This document shows, in pieces, positions 33,865 through 42,064 of a stretch of 62,165 nt of DNA. The DNA comes from Cohnella lupini. Its GTDB lineage: Bacteria; Bacillota; Bacilli; Paenibacillales; Paenibacillaceae. The stretch's first letter is position 1; each line of letters begins with the position of its first letter. Where the stretch lies: the NCBI RefSeq assembly GCF_003386205.1, contig NZ_QRDY01000024.1, positions 1 to 62,165 on the forward strand. The letters are read 5' to 3'. The position numbers and the translations under genes are program-made. The notes under the pieces are model-generated. The model did not search any database. It had not been told where the DNA came from and saw nothing but the letters and a program-made list of their open reading frames with translations.

Positions 33865-35898
33865 GTGACGGATTTTGCGGAATTAGGCGTGTCAGAAGGT
33901 CGGGTTGCGATACTGAAAGCGATGGGGATCGTAACGCCGACGCCGGTGCAGGAAGAAACGATTCCGATCGTGAAGGCCGGGCATGACGTAATCAGCCAAG
34001 CGCAAACGGGTACGGGCAAGACATTGGCGTTCGTGTTGCCGATGCTGGATAAGATTAAGGTGGATGCTCCCTACGTACAAGGTCTGATCGTGACGCCGAC
34101 GCGCGAGCTTGCGATTCAGATTACGGCGGAGATCAAGAAGCTGCTTACCCCGGAGGACGGGATTAAGGTGCTGGCCGTCTACGGCGGACAGGACGTGGAA
34201 GCCCAGCTATTCAAGCTGAAGGGCAACATTCACATGATCATCGCAACGCCGGGAAGGCTGTTGGATCATATTCGGAGAGAGACGATTTCTCTGGCGGGCG
34301 TGAAAATGCTCGTACTGGACGAAGCGGATCAGATGCTGCACATGGGCTTCCTGAAGGAAGTCGAGGAGATTCTGAACCAGACTCCTTATAAGAAGCAAGC
34401 GATGCTGTTCTCGGCGACGATGCCGGCTTCGATTCGGGAGATGGCGGGACGGATCTTGCGCAGCCCGCAGCACGTTACGGTCAAAGCGGAGCGGATTACC
34501 GTCAAGGACATTCGCCAATGGGTCGTGGAAACCTCTGACCGGGACAAGCAAGCGACTTTGGTGAAGCTGCTGCAGACGACTCAGCCTTATTTGAGCATTA
34601 TTTTCTGCAGGACGAAACGTCGGGCTAATGCGTTGAACGTGGCGTTGCAAGAGCTGGGCTACGAGTCCGACGAGCTGCACGGGGATTTGTCCCAAGCGAA
34701 GCGGGAGCAGGTTATGAAAAGATTCCGCGACGCGCGACTGCAACTGCTGGTCGCAACGGATATCGCCGCGCGCGGGTTGGACGTCGAAGGAGTTACCCAC
34801 GTCTTTAACTATGACGTTCCGGAAGACGTGGAAAGCTACATTCACCGAATCGGCCGTACCGGTCGCGCAGGCGAGAAAGGTCTCGCGATTACGATAATCG
34901 CGCCTAAAGATCGCCGAGAACTTGGAGACATCGAGGATGGCATCCAGATGGCGATCGAGCGCAGAAGCGAAGAAGGCGCGAAGCTTAGCGGCGGCGGACT
35001 GGAAGGCTCGCGCAGTAGCGGCGGGCTTGGTCGCGGCGCAAGCGGCGGCAGTCGGGCGACTCGCGGCGGTAGCGCCGGTGCAAGCAAAGGCCGCGGTGTG
35101 GGCGCGAGCCGTGGGGGCGACAAGCCGTATGGCGCGGGAGCCGCAGGCAGTGGGCGCGGCGGCGATAAGCGGCGCGCGGCCGTGGCGAAGCCGGGCTCGG
35201 GCAATCGCTCGAGCACGGGCGAGTGGGTGGACCGCGGCCAAAGCCGCGAAGCGATGAGCGCCGGGCGCGGCGGTCGGTCTGCGGCGAGTCCGGAGCCATC
35301 GGACGAGGCGGTCGGGTTTACGTTCGCCGAGCGTGGCGGACGGGAAGGCGGCCGGAGCGCGGGAGCGGGCACGGGACGCAAGCCGATCGGCGATCGCGGT
35401 GGCTTTGGCCGGTCTGCGGGAGCAGGCGGCAGGGCCGGCGGTTTCGGCGGACGCAAGTCCGCGAATGATCGCGGAGGCAGCGAACGGTCGGGAGCGGGCT
35501 TCGGTCGCGGAGCGGCGGCGGACGATCGTGGAGCTGCTCGTCCTAGCGCAGGCGGCACGACGAGAAGGAATTCCGCCGAGAGAATGGCGGAACGCGCGGC
35601 AGAGCAAGCGAAGTTCGAGCGTCAAGACGATCGCGGAGGCTTCGGCCGTTCTTCCGGCGCGGGTTCGAGCGGCGGCTTCTCCAAAGGCGGGCGCAAAACG
35701 GAACAACGCGGCAGCGGCGGAGCGAGCGGCGGTTCCGGGCGCTCAAGCGGAGGCGGCAGGTCTTCTTCCGCTCCGAAGAGCGGCGGTTTCGGCGGCAGTA
35801 GCTTCGGCGGAAGCAAAGGCGGCTTCAAGGCAGGTTCGAAAGGACCATCCGGCGGCGGCGGACGTAGCGGCGGACGCGGCGGTTCGCGCGGCAGATAA
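33865..35898 (+). CDS. DEAD-box RNA helicase with long RGG-rich tail (CshA-like)
   Basis: A 677-residue RNA helicase. The two RecA domains (about 1-365) carry AQTGTGKT (near 46-53), PTRELAIQ, DEAD (152-155), SAT, the Q-motif start (FAELGVSE...PTPVQEETIP) and HRIGRTGRAG (near 330). The remaining 300 residues are almost only Gly, Arg, Ser, Ala, Asp and Lys, with many RGG, RGGF and GGSG blocks (GDRGGFGRSAG, NDRGGS, DDRGGFGRSS). That is far longer than the tail of Bacillus CshA (whole protein about 494). Such tails bind RNA and favour condensates. The start is GTG 33865 after GGATGGAG. A strong terminator follows. Confidence 0.93.
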   Translation: MTDFAELGVSEGRVAILKAMGIVTPTPVQEETIPIVKAGHDVISQAQTGTGKTLAFVLPMLDKIKVDAPYVQGLIVTPTRELAIQITAEIKKLLTPEDGIKVLAVYGGQDVEAQLFKLKGNIHMIIATPGRLLDHIRRETISLAGVKMLVLDEADQMLHMGFLKEVEEILNQTPYKKQAMLFSATMPASIREMAGRILRSPQHVTVKAERITVKDIRQWVVETSDRDKQATLVKLLQTTQPYLSIIFCRTKRRANALNVALQELGYESDELHGDLSQAKREQVMKRFRDARLQLLVATDIAARGLDVEGVTHVFNYDVPEDVESYIHRIGRTGRAGEKGLAITIIAPKDRRELGDIEDGIQMAIERRSEEGAKLSGGGLEGSRSSGGLGRGASGGSRATRGGSAGASKGRGVGASRGGDKPYGAGAAGSGRGGDKRRAAVAKPGSGNRSSTGEWVDRGQSREAMSAGRGGRSAASPEPSDEAVGFTFAERGGREGGRSAGAGTGRKPIGDRGGFGRSAGAGGRAGGFGGRKSANDRGGSERSGAGFGRGAAADDRGAARPSAGGTTRRNSAERMAERAAEQAKFERQDDRGGFGRSSGAGSSGGFSKGGRKTEQRGSGGASGGSGRSSGGGRSSSAPKSGGFGGSSFGGSKGGFKAGSKGPSGGGGRSGGRGGSRGR

Positions 35899-35910
35899 TC
35901 CAATACGGAC

Positions 35911-35959
35911 AAAAAGCCTTCAATTCCACGTTTATTCAGTGGCCTTGAAGGCTTTTTTG
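35911..35959 (+). terminator. Terminator of the DEAD-box helicase gene
   Basis: AGCCTTCAA pairs with TTGAAGGCT around an inner CCAC/GTGG stem and is followed by TTTTTT. Confidence 0.9.
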
Positions 35960-35979
35960 CTATCGTTGGGGGAGTGTGG

Positions 35980-36110
35980 GTTATCCATATCCAATACGAT
36001 GTATTTCAATATATTTTTGAAGCAAGTTAAAGAATTAAGCTTGAGAAGTGCTTAATAGTGCCAATAACGATGTTTCCCATTCTAATTGCCCCATCTATTT
36101 TAACCGTCGA
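35980..36110 (+). repeat. Dispersed 51-bp-phased intergenic element, copy 4 (short)
   Basis: A shortened copy with modules at 35998 (ACGATGTATTTCAATATATTT) and 36069 (ACGATGTTTCCCATTCTAATT). The middle two modules appear to be missing. It starts about 20 bases after the helicase terminator, in the same orientation as the other copies. Confidence 0.65.
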
Positions 36111-36178
36111 CTTTGGGAATGATATATCCTGCGCGTGACCGCTTTACCTCAACGCGAGAAAATGACTAAGGGAGAGTT

Positions 36179-36616
36179 ATGAGAATGGGAAATATGGAGA
36201 AGAAATTGTATACGGGAATAGCAACGGTAGAAGGCGGAAGAGATGGAAAAGCCGTTTCTAGCGATGGAGTACTTAACTTGGATTTAAAAGTCCCCAAGGA
36301 ATTAGGAGGGGCCGGCGGACATGGAACCAATCCGGAGCAACTGTTCGCGGCAGGATACGCGGCATGCTTCGACGGCGCTTTGAATGTCGCAATTAGAATG
36401 AAAAAGATTAAAGTAGAGGGCACTAAAGTAACGGCTAATGTGACGATCGGGAAGGATGCCAACGATGCCTTTATGCTGACGGCTAAGTTGGATGTAAGCG
36501 TAAGCGGAGTAGATGCCGATGTCGCCGAGCAATTAGTCGCGGATGCGCATCAGATATGCCCTTATTCCAGATTGACTCGCGAAGGTATGGCTGTGGAGCT
36601 GAACGTCGTGGATTGA
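36179..36616 (+). CDS. ohr: Organic hydroperoxide resistance protein (OsmC/Ohr)
   Basis: A 145-residue thiol peroxidase that reduces organic hydroperoxides. Both reactive cysteines are present: C63 in AACFDGAL and C127 in ICPYSRLT, with the family start LYTGIATVEGGRDGKAVSSDG. GGGAGAG lies just before ATG 36179; ATG 36185 or 36194 would also fit. No OhrR repressor gene is adjacent. A bidirectional hairpin separates it from the convergent sigma-factor gene. Confidence 0.93.
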   Translation: MRMGNMEKKLYTGIATVEGGRDGKAVSSDGVLNLDLKVPKELGGAGGHGTNPEQLFAAGYAACFDGALNVAIRMKKIKVEGTKVTANVTIGKDANDAFMLTAKLDVSVSGVDADVAEQLVADAHQICPYSRLTREGMAVELNVVD

Positions 36617-36635
36617 TGAAAATTTCTCTGTTTAA

Positions 36636-36677
36636 AAGAAATACAGTCAACCCGATTCGGGCTGACTGTATTTCTTA
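36636..36677. terminator. Bidirectional terminator between ohr and the sigma gene
   Basis: AAGAAATACAGTCA pairs perfectly with TGACTGTATTTCTT around an inner CCCG/CGGG. The A/T arms serve both converging genes. Confidence 0.8.
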
Positions 36678-37571
36678 TTCATTCGGACGACGAGTCGCGA
36701 AGAGGAGTTTATCCGGATTCCGAACGAAGTAAATGCGGCGAATGTTGGTATCGTCAACATCCAGGAAAGCGACGGTATCGATTCGTTCGTCGATCCGGAT
36801 GACGAGCGCGGTCCGGTCGTTCATCGGCATGATATCCGCACTGAAATCCCATCGGTTCTCCTGCGCTTTATGAATCAGTCCGAATAAGAATCGGACTATG
36901 CGTTCGCGAGTCAGGATCGGCTGAGTCGCCCCGGACACTTTGCCTCCTCCGTCGGTTACGAGAACGGCATCCTCTGATAACAAGGACATCAAGGCATTGG
37001 CGTTGCCTTGCTCAAGCGCATGAAGGAATCGCCCGATCCACTCGTCGCCGTGCGCGTCGGCTTCTAAATGATCCTCCTCGGCCATTCCCATTTTACCCCG
37101 GGCACGGCTGACGATTTTGCGACAATTGACCTCGCTCTTGCCGACGAGACCCGCGATTTCCTCGTATTCGAAGCAGAGAGCCTCGCGCAACACGAATATG
37201 GCGCGTTCAGCGGGAGACAGACGCTCGAGAAGCACGAGCATGGCATAGGAGAGCAATTCCTTGCGCTCGACGACTTCGAATTCGTCGTCGCCTGCGGTGA
37301 AGAGAGGCTCCGGAAGCCAAGGACCCGTGTAGAGCTCGCGCTTCTTGCGGGCGGACTTTAGGAGATCCAGGCTGCGGTTGGTCGTCATCCTGCATAGGTA
37401 TGCCTTCGGTTCCGCCAAGCGCTCGGGATCGACGTCATGGACCTTAACGAATACGTCCTGCACGATATCTTCCGCGTCGGACGCGGAACCGGTCAATTGG
37501 TACGCGAGCCGAAACAGCAGGTTTTTGTATTTCGTATAGAGCTCTTCCACCGCCAGTACACATCCTTCCAA
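36675..37571 (-). CDS. sigJ: SigJ-type ECF sigma factor with SnoaL-like domain
   Basis: A 298-residue sigma factor. Sigma-2 (about 10-75; LTGSASDAEDIVQDVFVKVH) and sigma-4 (about 110-165; LSPAERAIFVLREALCFEYEEIAGLVGKSEVNCRK) are followed by a C-terminal SnoaL/NTF2-like domain (about 175-295) in place of a separate anti-sigma factor. This is the SigJ (ECF41-like) layout, where the extra domain regulates the protein itself. The start is TTG 37571 or GTG 37550; neither is decisive. It lies 19 bases after the flavin oxidoreductase gene. Such pairing is common for SigJ-type factors and suggests the oxidoreductase is its target. Confidence 0.88.
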   Translation of the reverse strand: MEGCVLAVEELYTKYKNLLFRLAYQLTGSASDAEDIVQDVFVKVHDVDPERLAEPKAYLCRMTTNRSLDLLKSARKKRELYTGPWLPEPLFTAGDDEFEVVERKELLSYAMLVLLERLSPAERAIFVLREALCFEYEEIAGLVGKSEVNCRKIVSRARGKMGMAEEDHLEADAHGDEWIGRFLHALEQGNANALMSLLSEDAVLVTDGGGKVSGATQPILTRERIVRFLFGLIHKAQENRWDFSADIMPMNDRTALVIRIDERIDTVAFLDVDDTNIRRIYFVRNPDKLLFATRRPNE

Positions 37572-37590
37572 GCTGCTACGTTAATCTCCT

Positions 37591-38778
37591 TCAGGATTTC
37601 AACAGGCTAGCGATATTCCAAGTGAATTGTCTGATTTTCCAGCCGAGCTTACCCGCGATTATGATGTCCAATCCCCATTGCCGCGTCCATATCATTCCCT
37701 TGTCCGGTCCCAATCCGACGCAGAAGAAATCCATGTAGGCCGAATGGGCGGGGGCAGGGCTTCCGTTGACGTCGGCAGCGACGATTTTCCCCAGTCTGGC
37801 CGCTTGGCCGGTAGCTTCCTTGCAGGTCATGCGATCCGCTTTTCCGTTAGTCGGATCCAAGATACGAGCGCAATCCCCGATGGCGTAGACGCCCGGAGCC
37901 CCCGCCGCGCGATAGCTGGAGTCGACGACCAACTGACCCTCGGCCGTTACCGGCAGTCCCAAATGGCGAATCATCGGATTCGGTACTAAGCCTAACGTCC
38001 AGACGCAGAGGCCGACCGGAATGTTACTTCCGCCATCCAACGAAAGGATGCCGTCCTTCTCGCGAATCGCTTTCCTTCCGTGGAGGACGGTCACGCCGCC
38101 TTCGGCTAGAACCTTCTCCAGCTTGCGTCCCATTCTAGGAGGACCCTCCGTAAACAAGCGGGTTTGCGAGTTCAGCAACAATACCTTAACGTCGTCCGGA
38201 TTCATGCGCAGGTTTCTAGCTTCCTCGCGCATCGCATGGGCCAGCTCCGCGGAGGTTTCGATCCCGCTGATCCCCGCTCCGGCGATCGCGACCGTCATCA
38301 ACCGTTTCCGAACCTCGTCCGACTTCTCCGATGCGGCAAGTCGAAGATTCGTCTGCCATGTCTCGCGAATGGACGTCGCCGCTGCCAGCCCGGTTAAAGA
38401 AATACCGCCTTGGCTCGGATCCGCGCTTCGGATGACGCTGCCAACCGCCATGACGAGAATGTCGTAATCCAGTCCCTGCGAAGCTCCCGACTCGTCGGTA
38501 TAGCTTAAGCTTCGGGTAGTGGTCTCAATGGAGGTCACGCTTCCTTGAAGAAATTGAACGCCTTCGGGGAAAACATTCGAGAGCGGCAGCTTAATATCGT
38601 GATCCCCCGCAGCAGGTCTGAACATCAGCACCTTGCGAAGATGATAAGATTGCTTGTCTATTAGAATTATCCGAAGCGATTTATCGTTAATTTTGTCCCC
38701 CAGCGATTTCCGAATGGTCTTGACCGCATGAATGCCTGCATAGCCCGCGCCAACGACAACGCACGTGAATGTTTTCAT
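37591..38778 (-). CDS. FAD-dependent pyridine-nucleotide oxidoreductase (NDH-2-like)
   Basis: A 395-residue flavoprotein. An FAD-binding Rossmann motif starts at CVVVGAGYAGIHAV, a second NAD(P) motif is VAIAGAGISGIETSAELAH, and the FAD-contacting GVYAIGDCARI lies near 305. Motifs and length fit type II NADH dehydrogenase-like enzymes that pass electrons to quinones, but no C-terminal membrane-anchoring sequence is obvious. It precedes the SigJ-type sigma gene in the same operon, so its expression is probably tied to that regulator. Confidence 0.85.
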   Translation of the reverse strand: MKTFTCVVVGAGYAGIHAVKTIRKSLGDKINDKSLRIILIDKQSYHLRKVLMFRPAAGDHDIKLPLSNVFPEGVQFLQGSVTSIETTTRSLSYTDESGASQGLDYDILVMAVGSVIRSADPSQGGISLTGLAAATSIRETWQTNLRLAASEKSDEVRKRLMTVAIAGAGISGIETSAELAHAMREEARNLRMNPDDVKVLLLNSQTRLFTEGPPRMGRKLEKVLAEGGVTVLHGRKAIREKDGILSLDGGSNIPVGLCVWTLGLVPNPMIRHLGLPVTAEGQLVVDSSYRAAGAPGVYAIGDCARILDPTNGKADRMTCKEATGQAARLGKIVAADVNGSPAPAHSAYMDFFCVGLGPDKGMIWTRQWGLDIIIAGKLGWKIRQFTWNIASLLKS

Positions 38779-38856
38779 GATTTATTCTCTCCCCTCATGG
38801 TTTGCCCATATAACGAGAAGAAGAGAAAGCTTGTGACATGACAGGCGAGAAAAATT

Positions 38857-41139
38857 TCACTCCACCGGGACCGACTGCAAGAGCAGCAATCGCCCGATCT
38901 CTTCCGCAGGCTGAGGCTTGTGGAAAATAAAGCCCTGAACCTCGTGGCAATGGTTGTCCTGAAGGAAGGTAAGCTGCTCATGCGTCTCCACGCCTTCGGC
39001 AATAACGGCCAGATTCAGACGGTTCGCTATGAGAAGCATGGCCATGATGATCGCTTCGTCTTTATTGTCCCGGGAAATCCCGCCGACGAAGGAGCGATCG
39101 ATCTTGATCCGGTCGATAGGCAGATTCTTCAAATACGCGAGCGACGAATATTGCGTGCCGAAGTCGTCGATCGAGATCGTAAAGCCCATGTCCCGCAGCT
39201 CTTGCAGAATACCTTGTTTGTCGTCCTTCATGGCCATGTTTTCCGTAATCTCAAGCTCCAGATCGCTTGGGCTTAATTCATGCTCGTCTACGATCCGCTT
39301 GATGGTGTGAGCGAGATCCTTCTCGCTGAATTGCCTGGCGGAGAGATTAACGGCAATCCGAATCGGAGCATAACCGGCTTGTCTCCAGGCTCTACTCTGA
39401 GCGCATACGATCCGCAAAACCCGCTCGCCGATCGGAACGATCAAACCCGTATCCTCGGCGATCGGAATGAATCTGTTCGGCGGTATTAAGCCGCGCTTAG
39501 GGTGATTCCAGCGAATCAGCGCCTCAAGCCCGATCATTTTCCCGGTCATGACATCGATCTGAGGCTGGTAGTGGACCAAGAATTCGTTCCGTTCCAGCGC
39601 CTTGCGGAGGCTATTCTTGATCTCCATCGTCTCTTCGGCTTCCGGGTACATCGTTCTATCGTAGAACCGGTATTGATTCTTGCCTTCCTCCTTCGCCCGG
39701 TACATGGCGAGGTCGGCATTCCGAATCAAAGTGGTATCATCGAGTCCGTCGTCCGGATAGAGAGCCACTCCGATGCTGGTCGTGACGAAATATTCCGTAT
39801 CCTTCAGCAGGAAAGGCTGCTGAAACAGCTCGCGAATCTGAGCTGCGATTACCTTTACTTGGTCGCTCGAGACGACATTCGGAACGATAATCGTAAATTC
39901 GTCGCCGCCGATGCGGGAGATCGATTCTCCGTTGGCCATGGCCCAAGTTAACCGTCGACCGACTTCCTTAAGAAGAATATCCCCGTAGATGTGACCAAGC
40001 GTATCGTTGATCAGCTTAAAATGATCCAAATCCAAGAACAATACGGCTAACGCTAGGCCCGATTTCTTGCTTTCCGCGATCAGTCGCCCCAGATGTTCGT
40101 TGAAATACGTCCGATTGGGCAAGCCGGTTACCGCGTCGTGGTAGGCCATATGACGGACGGCTTGCTCTTTATTTTCAAGAAGATTCAGTTGCCCGCGAAG
40201 CTCCGTTTCCGCGCGTTCCAGATTGCGGGTACGCTCGTTCACTAGGCTCTGAAGCTTGGCTTTTTGCGTTAGCTGTACGTAGAGGAAGTAGAGAAAAAGC
40301 AGCAGAGAGAAGGCACAGATCAACTGAATAACCCGTATTTTCGAATCGATCGACTCCAGCGTGGCTAATCTCGGAATAGCGGCGATTTCCCAGTAGCCCT
40401 CGACCTCCATCAGCTCGGCTTGCTCCAAAAGCGGCGTCCTGTCGAACAATTTCGGATCGCCAAGAATATTCCGGCCGTTTCCCCTGACGGCAAAATCGAT
40501 CCCTTTGTAAGCATCGAACAGGTCTGCTTCTTGCAGCATCGGGTTAATATCGAGCACGACGGAAACGAAACCCCAGAAACGTTCGCCTACATAGACGGAT
40601 TGCCGGGACAGGAGTCCGACTCCGCCTTGCGCCAGCTGAACGGGGCCAAGCACGGTGATATCGTCGGTGAGCCTGCTTCTCTCCGCATTGTTGCGAACGG
40701 ATTCGTCTGGATAGGTGAAGAGGTTTAGACCGAGCACGCTTTCGTTGCCGGAGAGAGGGTAGACGTACTTGGCGACTCCGGCAGGAAAGATGGAGAGATT
40801 GCGAATTCCCTTTACTCTGCCGATGAACTGCGACGCGAAAGCGTTGAAGTGGGAGGTGTTAATCTCGCCATTGTTAAACATGAGCTCATTAACGGTGAAG
40901 GCCTTAAGGCCGTTGGTGAGGAGAAGCTTGCTATCGATCGCGGACGAAAGAGCGGAGGCGTTAGCAGCCAGCTCATAAGCGGCGTCGCGAAATACTTCTT
41001 GCGTGAGGCGTTTCTTATAAGCATCCGTAAATAAGGCAACGAGGCATCCAAGGATCAGGGTCGTGCAGATCAATACGATCCATAGGCTGACTGGCGTCGA
41101 ATAGGAGGAACGAGTCGGTCTGACGGATGAATGGGTCAT
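38857..41139 (-). CDS. CHASE-GGDEF-EAL cyclic di-GMP enzyme
   Basis: A 760-residue membrane protein. A membrane helix (about 19-40), an extracellular CHASE sensor domain (about 75-230; contains LNLFTYPDE), a second helix (about 270-292) and a short coiled linker precede a GGDEF domain with intact RIGGDEF. An EAL domain with GLEALIRW, the EITENMAM motif, DDFGTQYSSL and AEGVET follows. Both the cyclase and phosphodiesterase signatures are intact, so the net activity on c-di-GMP cannot be told from sequence. It is a single gene between the NDH-like operon and a TetR gene. Confidence 0.92.
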   Translation of the reverse strand: MTHSSVRPTRSSYSTPVSLWIVLICTTLILGCLVALFTDAYKKRLTQEVFRDAAYELAANASALSSAIDSKLLLTNGLKAFTVNELMFNNGEINTSHFNAFASQFIGRVKGIRNLSIFPAGVAKYVYPLSGNESVLGLNLFTYPDESVRNNAERSRLTDDITVLGPVQLAQGGVGLLSRQSVYVGERFWGFVSVVLDINPMLQEADLFDAYKGIDFAVRGNGRNILGDPKLFDRTPLLEQAELMEVEGYWEIAAIPRLATLESIDSKIRVIQLICAFSLLLFLYFLYVQLTQKAKLQSLVNERTRNLERAETELRGQLNLLENKEQAVRHMAYHDAVTGLPNRTYFNEHLGRLIAESKKSGLALAVLFLDLDHFKLINDTLGHIYGDILLKEVGRRLTWAMANGESISRIGGDEFTIIVPNVVSSDQVKVIAAQIRELFQQPFLLKDTEYFVTTSIGVALYPDDGLDDTTLIRNADLAMYRAKEEGKNQYRFYDRTMYPEAEETMEIKNSLRKALERNEFLVHYQPQIDVMTGKMIGLEALIRWNHPKRGLIPPNRFIPIAEDTGLIVPIGERVLRIVCAQSRAWRQAGYAPIRIAVNLSARQFSEKDLAHTIKRIVDEHELSPSDLELEITENMAMKDDKQGILQELRDMGFTISIDDFGTQYSSLAYLKNLPIDRIKIDRSFVGGISRDNKDEAIIMAMLLIANRLNLAVIAEGVETHEQLTFLQDNHCHEVQGFIFHKPQPAEEIGRLLLLQSVPVE

Positions 41140-41257
41140 ATGGTGTCGCTCCCCGGCACGTATTCTCGGATAATATTGTCCTTATTTTACCTCAATAGTA
41201 GGCAAAATGTTCGCGAAAAATAACAGAAAACCATAGAAAATGCGTATTTTTGCCCGA

Positions 41258-41881
41258 TTACCGCTTATTATGAGGCTTTTCCCTGATACCGGAGGCAATG
41301 AGCGGTCCGTGATTAACCATTTGGGTCATGATGAGACCCATTTCGTAGGGCGTTTTATTAAACCCCGATTCGATCCAGTGCATGATAATGCCGATGTTGG
41401 CGGATGAGATGTAAGCGATCAAATAGTCCCGAGGAATGAGCATGTCCTCTTCTCGCGGCTGCGAGTAACTGACCTTGTTGAAGATATGGGAATATAGGAA
41501 GGTTCTCAGTCGCTGCGCATACGAGATGTCGCCGTGAGGCCCGAAGATCACCTTATAGAAGTCCGCGTTACGCTCGACTTCCTCGAAGAGGCGAACGAGC
41601 TTCGGGTAGGGCTCGTCCTCGAAAGCGAATTGAGCGACCTCCTGCGGGTCGAATTCAAGAATCAAGCTCTGAAGCTTGCCGAAGATCTCGTCTTTAATCT
41701 GCTCTAGCATGTCCGGAACATCCTTGTAATGTAGATAGAAAGTTCCTCGGTTAATGTCGGCTCGCATCGCGATATCGGTGACGGTTATACTTTCCGCGCC
41801 TTTCTCCGTAAGCAAGCTGATCAGCGCTTGATAGAGAAGCTGTTTCGTTCTGGCTTGCCTTCGATCTGTTTTATCGGACAC
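41258..41881 (-). CDS. TetR/AcrR family regulator
   Basis: A 207-residue repressor with the typical N-terminal helix-turn-helix (about 10-55; ITVTDIAMRADINRGTFYLHYKDV) and a helical effector-binding C-terminus ending HNKR. It is divergent from the ABC-2-type membrane protein gene at 42065, and a near-perfect palindrome lies in the shared intergenic region. It probably represses that gene and perhaps itself. The ligand is unknown. Confidence 0.9.
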   Translation of the reverse strand: MSDKTDRRQARTKQLLYQALISLLTEKGAESITVTDIAMRADINRGTFYLHYKDVPDMLEQIKDEIFGKLQSLILEFDPQEVAQFAFEDEPYPKLVRLFEEVERNADFYKVIFGPHGDISYAQRLRTFLYSHIFNKVSYSQPREEDMLIPRDYLIAYISSANIGIIMHWIESGFNKTPYEMGLIMTQMVNHGPLIASGIREKPHNKR

Positions 41882-41973
41882 TCACGCTTCCTCCTCGCGA
41901 AGATTTTACGAAGATAATGAACAGTGAATCGCTGCCATGATGAGTAGTGAACATTGCGAGCCGAAGCTGATTA

Positions 41974-42038
41974 TTGTATTCCGTGCTGGTTTTATTATAA
42001 TGAACACACTGGTTATTAATCAACAACTTGTTTATTAA
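41974..42038 (+). promoter_or_regulatory. Promoter and TetR operator of the ABC-2 gene
   Basis: TTGTAT and TATAAT (41974-41979 and 41996-42001, 16 bp apart) are followed by a palindrome at 42016-42038: left arm TTAATCAACAA, right arm TTGTTTATTAA, one mismatch, single central base. It sits on the likely start of transcription. Confidence 0.75.
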
Positions 42039-42064
42039 AATAAAGAAGGTGCAGGTGGAGGAAA

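Noticed and set aside
34207..35706. Long minus-strand open frame opposite the DEAD-box gene (499 codons) and a second one of 238 codons
   Set aside because: They are antisense shadows of the GC-rich, repetitive RGG tail, with low-complexity Arg/Ala/Pro translations and no ribosome site.
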